This document shows, one piece after another, positions 45,634 to 53,000 of a DNA stretch of 64,000 bases. Numbering within the stretch: position 1 is the first letter of the stretch; every line of letters begins with the position of its first letter. A program made the translations under genes and the position numbers. Origin of the DNA: Janthinobacterium sp. PC23-8 (GTDB lineage Bacteria > Pseudomonadota > Gammaproteobacteria > Burkholderiales > Burkholderiaceae_D); assembly GCF_002250505.1 (NCBI RefSeq), contig NZ_NJGY01000001.1:1619968-1683967 (forward strand), read 5' to 3'. The notes below the pieces were generated by a model that was given only the letters and a program-made list of their open reading frames with translations, did no database searches and was not told where the DNA came from.

Positions 45634-46626
45634 TTATATGGCCTGCTTTTTTTGCACCGCCCTGCCCTGATGCTGCCTGAGCGCGGATTTTCTTGGCCCC
45701 TGCGCGCCATGCTCGCCGCCATACAGATAGGCGGCGATCACCTCGCTCAGGCGCGCGGCCTTTTCAACATTGCCCTTGTTCGACACCATCAGCGCCACCG
45801 CCAGCGCCTCGATCATGGCCAGCGCCGTGCTGGCGCTGCTGGGCAGCACCGGATGCATGCTCTGCGCAAACAAGGCATGGTCGGCCAGTTCGGCCAGTGG
45901 CGAAGCGGGCGAATCGGTCAGCGCGACGATGTGCGCACCGCGGTCGCGCGCAAAGCTGGCCAGGCCGATGCAGTCGAGTGTGTAGCGCGGGAACGAGATC
46001 ACCACCAGCACATCGTGCGCCGTCAGGTTGACCAGGTGGCCGGCCGCCACTTCCGAGCCGCCGATGCCCACCACTTCCACCACATGCGGGCAGAACGGCT
46101 GCAAATACTGCACCAGCATGCCGGCCAGGTTGGCCGACAGGCCAAAGCCCATCACATACACGACCCTGGCGTGCGTCAGGCGCCGCACCACCGCCTGCAT
46201 CTGCTCCAGCGACAGGGCAGCGCCGGTGGCGGCGATATTGGCGGCCGCGTATTCCAGGCTTTGCGTGACAGGCGAGGTGGCGCGCGCGCGATGGAGGATG
46301 GTGTGGCGCAGCTTGTCCACCGGCTGCAACAGCGACTGCAGGGTTTCGGCCATGGCGCCGCGCATGGCCGAATAATTCTTCTGGCCGATATCGCGCGCAA
46401 AGCGGCTGATGGTGGCGGTCGACACCTGGCAGCTGTCGGCCAGTTCCTCGATGCCGAGCGCCGTGACGCGCATCTGGTTGCGCAGCAAATAGTCGGCGAT
46501 CAGGCGGTGCGACGCCGAACCGGTGGCCAGCACGCGCATCAGGGTCTGGCCCAGCGCGGACTGCGCAAACGCGGCGTCGGGCGCGTGGACGCCGGCGACG
46601 GAGGCAGGACTGGCGGATGGCTTCAT
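45634..46626 (-). CDS. MurR/RpiR-family transcriptional regulator
   Basis: About 330 residues: an N-terminal HTH_6 domain (LIADYLLRNQMRVTALGIEELADSCQVSTATISRFARDIGQKNY) and a SIS domain (about 130-270) with VYVMGFGLSANLAG and VVISFPRYTLDCIGLASFARDRGAHIVALTDS. Such regulators bind a phosphosugar or small metabolite at the SIS domain; members linked to peptide or amino-acid operons occur. The start at 46626 is used; a start 12 codons upstream lacks homology. It is divergent to the M14/YfcC pair and 30 bp upstream of the receptor gene, so it likely controls both arms, with a candidate operator at 46753-46779. Confidence 0.88.
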   Translation of the reverse strand: MKPSASPASVAGVHAPDAAFAQSALGQTLMRVLATGSASHRLIADYLLRNQMRVTALGIEELADSCQVSTATISRFARDIGQKNYSAMRGAMAETLQSLLQPVDKLRHTILHRARATSPVTQSLEYAAANIAATGAALSLEQMQAVVRRLTHARVVYVMGFGLSANLAGMLVQYLQPFCPHVVEVVGIGGSEVAAGHLVNLTAHDVLVVISFPRYTLDCIGLASFARDRGAHIVALTDSPASPLAELADHALFAQSMHPVLPSSASTALAMIEALAVALMVSNKGNVEKAARLSEVIAAYLYGGEHGAQGPRKSALRQHQGRAVQKKQAI

Positions 46627-46752
46627 GTGCTGGCGGCCTGTGATAGTGCGTGCGAAGGACATGCGGCGCCTGTCGAAACTGGTCCGAAAAGCGGCTGCTG
46701 CAAGCCACTGTACTCATATCAAAAACAAAACTCAATCAATATCTGTAAAAGG

Positions 46753-46792
46753 ATTTTCATTTATTTACTTAGTGAAAATAATGCTACATAAT
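46753..46792 (+). promoter_or_regulatory. Promoter and candidate RpiR operator of the M14-YfcC operon
   Basis: On the plus strand TTTACT (46764-46769) and CATAAT (46787-46792) are separated by 17 bp, 46 bp ahead of the M14 gene start. The inverted repeat ATTTTCA-N13-TGAAAAT (46753-46759 and 46773-46779) spans the -35 hexamer. The whole divergent region is AT-rich against the GC-rich genes. Assignment to the adjacent RpiR protein is inferred from position. Confidence 0.5.
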
Positions 46793-46837
46793 CGACCAAA
46801 AACCCGTCCACCATGCCCCGTTTTGGAGCGCCTCATC

Positions 46838-47974
46838 ATGCAAGTTCGCCAGCACACCCTCTCCACGCCGCACGCCAGCGTTGCCTACCAATTGAGCAGC
46901 TTTCATTTTGGCGACGCGGCGGCGGGCAGCCTCAGCGGCAAGAAAGTCTATATCCAGGCCGCCCTGCATGCCGACGAAGTACCGGGCATGCTGGTGGCGC
47001 AATTTTTGCGCCGCGAACTGCTGGCGCTGGAAGCGGCCGGCAAGATCCTCGGCGAAATCATCCTGGTGCCGGCGGCCAATCCGATCGGCCTGTCGCAGGC
47101 CATCCACGGCGCGCCGTTCGGCCGCTTCGATCTGTCGACCGGCATCAACTTCAACCGTGCCTACCGCCATGTGGCCGATGAACTGAAAACCACGCTCGAT
47201 GGGCAGCTGGGGCCGGACACGGGCGCCAACGTGGCGCTGATACGCCAGCAGGCGCTGGCCGCAGTGGCCAATTGGGCGCCGCGCACGGACGCCGAGACCC
47301 TGAAAAAAACCCTGCTCGGCATGGCGATCGACGCCGACATCGTGCTCGACCTGCATTGCGACAACGAAGCGGCCCTGCACCTGTACACCGGCACGCCGCT
47401 GGCGGCGCAGCTCGCGCCCCTCACCGCCCTGCTCGGTGCGCGCGCCGTGCTGCTGGAGCTGGCCGCCGGCGAAGAACCGTTCGACGAAGCGTGCAGCCGC
47501 TTGTGGTGGGATCTTGACACCCATTTCCAGGGCCGCTACCCGATCCCCGCCGCCTGCCTGTCGGTGACGGTGGAGCTGCGCGGCGAAGTGGAAGTCAATT
47601 ATGCGCTGGCCGAACGCGACGCCGGCGCCATCTTGCGCTTCCTGGCCATCGAAGGCGTGCTCGACATGCCCGGCGCGGCCGATGACCTGCCGGCACCGCA
47701 ATGCGTACCCACGCCCCTGGCCGGCGTGGAACCGATCCTGGCGCCCCATGCTGGCGTGCTGGTGTATTTGCGTGAAATGGGCGATATGCTGGCGGCCGGC
47801 GACGCGGTGGCCGACGTGATCGACCCCGTCAGCGGCGCCACCACCACCCTGCGCTGCAGCGTGGCCGGCGTATTCTTTGCCCGCAGCGCGCACCGCCATG
47901 TGCTGCGCGGCATGAACGTCGGCAAGGTGGCCGGCGCCGTCGCCTACCGGGGCGGCAGCCTGCTGAGCCAATAA
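46838..47974 (+). CDS. M14-type succinylglutamate desuccinylase/aspartoacylase family hydrolase
   Basis: A 378-residue cytoplasmic zinc hydrolase. Zinc ligands fit His44 and Glu47 (AALHADEVPG) and His173 (IVLDLHCDNEA); RFDLSTGINFNRAYR carries the substrate-binding Asn-Arg pair, and VTVELRGE the likely catalytic Glu. A C-terminal lipoyl-like beta domain (APHAGVLVYLREMGDMLAAGDAVADVIDP) is typical for this group. It lacks a signal peptide. GGAG precedes the ATG. It stands with a cyanophycinase-like enzyme and a transporter, so I infer cleavage of a beta-aspartyl or N-acyl amino-acid product inside the cell; AstE/AspA-type deacylation is the alternative. Confidence 0.83.
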   Translation: MQVRQHTLSTPHASVAYQLSSFHFGDAAAGSLSGKKVYIQAALHADEVPGMLVAQFLRRELLALEAAGKILGEIILVPAANPIGLSQAIHGAPFGRFDLSTGINFNRAYRHVADELKTTLDGQLGPDTGANVALIRQQALAAVANWAPRTDAETLKKTLLGMAIDADIVLDLHCDNEAALHLYTGTPLAAQLAPLTALLGARAVLLELAAGEEPFDEACSRLWWDLDTHFQGRYPIPAACLSVTVELRGEVEVNYALAERDAGAILRFLAIEGVLDMPGAADDLPAPQCVPTPLAGVEPILAPHAGVLVYLREMGDMLAAGDAVADVIDPVSGATTTLRCSVAGVFFARSAHRHVLRGMNVGKVAGAVAYRGGSLLSQ

Positions 47975-47986
47975 GAGACCCCACCC

Positions 47987-49378
47987 ATGAAAAAATCGTT
48001 CAAGCTGCCCAATACCTTCGTGCTGCTGTGCGCCATCCTGGCCATGATCGCGCTGGCCACCTGGCTGGTCCCGGGCGGCAAATTCGACACCCAGCTGGTC
48101 AACGGCAAGCAGCTGATCATTCCCGGCACGTTTCACTATGTGGACAACAAGCCGCAAGGCCTGGCCGCGCTGATGATGTCACCGATCAAGGGCTTTGTCG
48201 ACGCCAGCCTGATCATCGGTTTTGTCCTGATCGTCGGCGGCGCCTTTGCCGTGCTGCAGAAAACCGAAGCGTTCGATTCGCTCATCAAGGCCATTGCCAA
48301 GGCCCACACCAGCTCGCGCTTCGTGCGCGCAGCCATCATCCCCGTCTTCTTCACCATGTTTTCCCTCGGCGGCGCCACCTTCGGCATGAACGAGGAAGCG
48401 ATTCCCTTCATCCTGATCTTCGTGCCGCTGGCGCTGGCGCTGGGCTACGACACGATTACCGGGGTCTCCATTCCGTTTCTCGGCTCGCAGGTGGGCTTTT
48501 CTGCCGCCTTTTTAAATCCCTTCAATGTCGGCATCGCCCAGGGCATCGCCGGCGTGCCGATCTTTTCCGGCATCGGCTATCGATTGATCGTCTGGAGCAT
48601 CGCCACGGCGGTCAGCATCGTGTTTTTGATGTGGTACGCGGCGCGCATCAAGCGCCATCCCGAGAAAAGCCCCACCTGGCAGCTCGACATCGAAAAGCGC
48701 AGCGAGCACACGATGGATCTCGACAGCTTCGCCGGCATGACGGGCACCCACCGCGCCGTGCTGTGGATCTTCCTCGGCACCTTGCTCACCATGGTGGTCG
48801 GCGTGGTCAAGTACGACTGGTTCATCGACGAAATCGCCGCCCTGTTTTTAGTCATGGCCATCGTGGTAGGCCTGGTGGGCCGGCTTGATGCCGACAGCCT
48901 GGTGGCCGCGTTTGTGCAGGGCGCGCGCGACATGGTCGGCGTGGCGCTGGTGATCGCGCTGGCCCGCGCCACCATGATCCTGGCGCGCGACGCGCAGATC
49001 ATCGACACCATGCTGCATGCATTGACGCCGCTGGTGGCGTCGTCCAGCCCCGTGTTCGCCGCGCAGAAGATGTTCTTCATGCAGACCGTGATCAACTTCT
49101 TCATCCACTCCGGCAGCGGCCAGGCGGCGCTCACCATGCCCATCATGGCGCCGCTGGCCGACCTGGTGGGCGTGACGCGCCAGACGGCCATCCTGGCGTT
49201 TCAATTTGGCGAATTCACCACGCCGATGATCCCCACCTCCGGCATTACGGTCGGCGTGCTGGCGCTGGCGCGCGTGCCCTGGATTACCTGGGCCAAGTGG
49301 ATGATCCCGCTGCAGCTGATTTACCTGGCGCTGGCCTTGCTGCTGCTGATACCGCCCTGTTTGATGCATTGGCAATGA
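47987..49378 (+). CDS. YfcC-family (DcuC superfamily) inner-membrane transporter
   Basis: A 463-residue polytopic carrier with about 12 helices. Conserved YfcC features: PNTFVLLCAILAMIALATWLVPGG at the N-terminus, MFSLGGATFGMNEEAIPFILIFVPLALALGYD, GSQVGFSAAFLNPFNVGIAQGIAGVP and FIHSGSGQAALTMPIMAPLADLVGVTRQTAILAFQFGEF. The family includes basic amino-acid antiporters and dicarboxylate carriers. It lies 12 bp downstream of the M14 hydrolase gene and presumably moves arginine, aspartate or their dipeptide. It converges with the FixJ-type gene, 45 bp apart. Confidence 0.87.
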   Translation: MKKSFKLPNTFVLLCAILAMIALATWLVPGGKFDTQLVNGKQLIIPGTFHYVDNKPQGLAALMMSPIKGFVDASLIIGFVLIVGGAFAVLQKTEAFDSLIKAIAKAHTSSRFVRAAIIPVFFTMFSLGGATFGMNEEAIPFILIFVPLALALGYDTITGVSIPFLGSQVGFSAAFLNPFNVGIAQGIAGVPIFSGIGYRLIVWSIATAVSIVFLMWYAARIKRHPEKSPTWQLDIEKRSEHTMDLDSFAGMTGTHRAVLWIFLGTLLTMVVGVVKYDWFIDEIAALFLVMAIVVGLVGRLDADSLVAAFVQGARDMVGVALVIALARATMILARDAQIIDTMLHALTPLVASSSPVFAAQKMFFMQTVINFFIHSGSGQAALTMPIMAPLADLVGVTRQTAILAFQFGEFTTPMIPTSGITVGVLALARVPWITWAKWMIPLQLIYLALALLLLIPPCLMHWQ

Positions 49379-49423
49379 ACAGGGCCATGGCAATACAACG
49401 CAGCCTGCGATCACTGTCCCGCC

Positions 49424-50059
49424 TCAGCGGCTGCGCGTATGCAGCACGCGCAGCCGCTCGGCATAGCGCACAAGGTCGGGCAAGGAGCGCGCGCCCATCT
49501 TGTCCATCAGCTTGCGTTTGTGCATTTTGACCATGATTTCGCTGATGCCCAGTTCGTCGGCGATCTGCTTGATCATCAGGCCGCCGATCACCAGTTGCAT
49601 CGTCTCGAGCTCGCGTGGTGTCAGCGCCTGGTGGCGGAGGTGCAACTCATGCAGTTCCTGGCGCTGCTGGTGCCTGGCGTGGGCCACCAGCAAGGCGTCG
49701 TGCACTGCGCGCAGCAGTTCGTCCGGCGCCACCGGCTTTGTGAGAAACTCCAGCGCGCCCGCTTTCATCGCCTGCACGGTGAGCGCGATGGAGCCGTGAC
49801 CGGTGACAAAAATCACCGGCAGTTCGATACCGGTGCGCTCCAGCTCTGCGGCAACGTCGAAGCCGCCCGCATCGGGCATGCGCAGGTCGAGCAACAGGCA
49901 GGACGGCACGTCGGGCAGGGGCTGCTGGAAAAATGCCGCAGCCGACGCATAAGCAAGGACATCGTAACCTGCCGAGTCGAGCAGGTTGACAAAGGCGCGG
50001 CGCACCGCTGCATCGTCGTCGACCACAAATACCATGGGCTTCGGGGCTTGGTTATTCAA
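49424..50059 (-). CDS. FixJ/NarL-type response regulator
   Basis: A 211-residue regulator: receiver domain (about 8-125) with FVVDDDAAVR, phosphoacceptor Asp58 in CLLLDLRMPDAGG, Lys in FLTKPV; LuxR-type HTH at the C-terminus (LTPRELETMQLVIGGLMIKQIADELGISEIMVKMHKRKLMDKMGARSLPDLV), the typical FixJ output. The start is a TTG at 50059 that overlaps the kinase stop (TTGA) and has GGAG eight bases upstream; an ATG at 50035 (MVFVVDDD) is the alternative. The probable phosphodonor is the large kinase encoded directly upstream. Confidence 0.87.
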   Translation of the reverse strand: MNNQAPKPMVFVVDDDAAVRRAFVNLLDSAGYDVLAYASAAAFFQQPLPDVPSCLLLDLRMPDAGGFDVAAELERTGIELPVIFVTGHGSIALTVQAMKAGALEFLTKPVAPDELLRAVHDALLVAHARHQQRQELHELHLRHQALTPRELETMQLVIGGLMIKQIADELGISEIMVKMHKRKLMDKMGARSLPDLVRYAERLRVLHTRSR

Positions 50060-53000
50060 TCTTTCTCCGCCAATCTGAACACGACGCTGCAACCGTGCGG
50101 GTGGCGCACTTCGGCCGTGATGCTGCCGGCATGGGCTTCGATGATGGAGCGGCAAATGGCCAGGCCCATGCCCATGCCCTCATGCTTGGTAGTGTAATAC
50201 GGATCGAACATCCGCGCGGCGCTGGCCGGCTCAAGGCCGACGCCGGTATCGTCGATATGCACCAGCATTTGCCGCTCCTGCGAGCAGGTGGCAATGGCCA
50301 GTACCCGCGAGCGCCCCGCCACCCCGGCCATGGCGTCGAGGGCATTGACCACCAGATTGAGCAGCACCTGCTGCAGCTGCACCGCATCGCCTTCGACCCA
50401 GCCGCAGCGCGCATTGAGCGCCAGCTCCAGCTTGACCTCGTTGCGCTCGAGTTCAGCGCGTGAAATCAGCACGATATGGCGGATCGTCGCATGCAGGTCG
50501 ACCGGCGCCGATTCCTGTATGCCCTTGCGCGTGAGCGCGCGCAGGCCACGGATGATCTGCCCGGCACGCTGGCTCTGCTCGGCAATCTCCTGCAAACCGC
50601 TGCGCACGCGGTCCAGATGCGGCGGATCGCGGTCCAGCCAGCGCAGGCTTGCGCCGGCGTTCGAGGCGATCGACATCAGCGGCTGATTGATTTCGTGCGC
50701 AATCGATGAAGTCAGCTGGCCCACCGTGGTCAACCGCGAGACCCGGGCCAGCTCGACCTGCGCCTGGCGCAACGAGTCTTCCGAGACACGCCGGGCCGTG
50801 ATGTCGACCGTGGTGCCGACAAACACCGATCCGCCGGTACCGGCCATCGGTTCACCGACGCAGCTCAGATGGCGGATCTTGCCGTCCGGGTCGATGATCC
50901 GGTAGTCCATGGTATAGGCTTTGCGCTGCGCGATGGCGTGTTCCAGCACGTGAGTGACGCGCGGCTGGTCGTCGGGATGCAGCGCTTCGACAAAGATCGA
51001 CAGCGGCATCGTCGGTTGCGGGTCAGACAGGCCAAAAATACGGCACAGCTCAGGCGTGCCATTGATGGTCGCTTCCGACAGATCCCAGGTCCAGCTGCCG
51101 CTACGGTTGATTCTTTCGCCTTGCAGCATCATCGCACGGCGCTCGCGCAGCGTCTTTTCCACCTCGCGGCGGTGCTGGTTCTCCTGCAGCAGTTCGGCGT
51201 ACAAGGCGGCCGTTTCCAGCGACACCGCCGCCTGCGCGGCCAACAGCAGCAGCACGCGCGCCTGTTCGCCGGTAAATGCGGCGCTGGCAGACCTGTTTTC
51301 CAGGTACAGCATGCCAACCAGCCGGGCCTGCTTGAGCATCGGAATGCAGATCGCGCTGCACTGCGAGTAATGCTGCAGATAGGCGTCGCCGCGGAAAGGC
51401 GCCGGACGCGGCTCGGCGCCCACGCTGACCGGCTTGAGCGTGCGCATTGCCGTATGCAGCATCGTCAGGGGCAGGTCCTGCGCATGCGGCGCCGATTGTG
51501 CCAGCGTCACGTCGACGCCGCGCCCGGTCAGCAGCGCGTGCGCCTCGATCAGCGGCGTTTCGCCCTGCATGCGGATCAGCAGCCCGCGCTGCGCGCTGGC
51601 GTGCTCCAGCGCGATGCCCATCAGCGACCGGGCCAGCGCATCGGTCTCGATTTCTTGTGACAGCGCAATCGACGCGCGCACGATGCTGTCGACATCGCGC
51701 AACTCGGCGCTCTCGATCAGCGAGACGGTTTGCTGGTCGCCGCCGCCCATGGCGGCGCCGGGCATCGCCTGGCTGTAGCGCACCTCCAGCTGACGGACGC
51801 GCCGCAGCGCACCCCAGCGGCGATAAGCATCAATGGCGCCGCGCAGATGCGCCTGCTCGGCGGTGGCAAGAGCGCCACGGCGGCACAGGCGGGCCGCCAG
51901 CTCGTGCGCGAATGCGGTGTAGTGATGAAAGCCCTGCGCCTGGGCATGCAGGGCGGCCTGCTCGTACAGCGCCAGCGCGCCGAACGCGTCGCCGGCACGC
52001 TCGCGCATCGCCGCCATCGCCAACGCATGCTTGTCGGCAAACGTCGCCGGATTGGCCTGCGCCCATTTGGCCAGCAGCGCCACATGGCCCTGTAACTGCT
52101 CGGTACAAGCAGCAGGGTCGGCATCGGGTGCCGGAGCGGCGCACAGCGCAAGCACGCTGAACAGATGGAATTCCATCTGATGCACATGCGCGGGCGCGGA
52201 CCAGGCAAGTGCAGCCGCCTGCTGCAGGCAGGCGCGGGCCAGTACCAGGTCGCCATCGAGGAAAGCGGGGCCGGCCTGGTACACCAGGTGCCAGAAGCGC
52301 AGCGGGGCCATGCTGTTGGCAACGATGCCCTGCACCAGTGGTTCGTCGTCCAGGCCACGCAGATGATTCACGTACCACTGCTGCACTTGCAAAATCTTGT
52401 CCATATCGCGAAATTCGATGGTCGCCACGAAGGCGCGCGCGCTGGCAATTTCGGCGGCAACCGCTTCGAGTGCGTCGCCGCGGGTGATAAGCATGCAGAT
52501 GCGGTGGCACTGCTCCAGGCTGGCCATCGGCAGGTCGCCCACCACCAGCGCGGCGTCGTATCCGGCCCGTGCATACTGCAGCGCGGACGACAGCGGCTGG
52601 GTCCACACACTGATCTGGTCCAGCGCCAGCAGCACCGGTGCGGCGCAGGCACGCAAGCCATGCCGCTCGACCAGGCTGCGTGCGGTATCGGCATACTCGA
52701 AGCCCTCGGCATAAGCGCCGTGCCGTTCGCCGCTCATCACGCCGAACCAGGCCAGCGCCGTGGTGGTCGCGCCGCAGATACCGTAATCGAGACTGACCTG
52801 CAGCGTATGGCACAGATGCAGGAACAGCAGCGATGGCGACGAAAAGCTGGCCGGCAGCAGCATGCCCGACAGCAGCGACATCGCCACCGTCATGTCGGGA
52901 TCGTCCAGCGGCGGCAGCGCGTGCAAGGTGGTGCGCCAGTCGCCCTGCAAGCGTACACGCAAGGCCGCGTACGCGCGCTCGCATTCGGCATCATCGGGAT

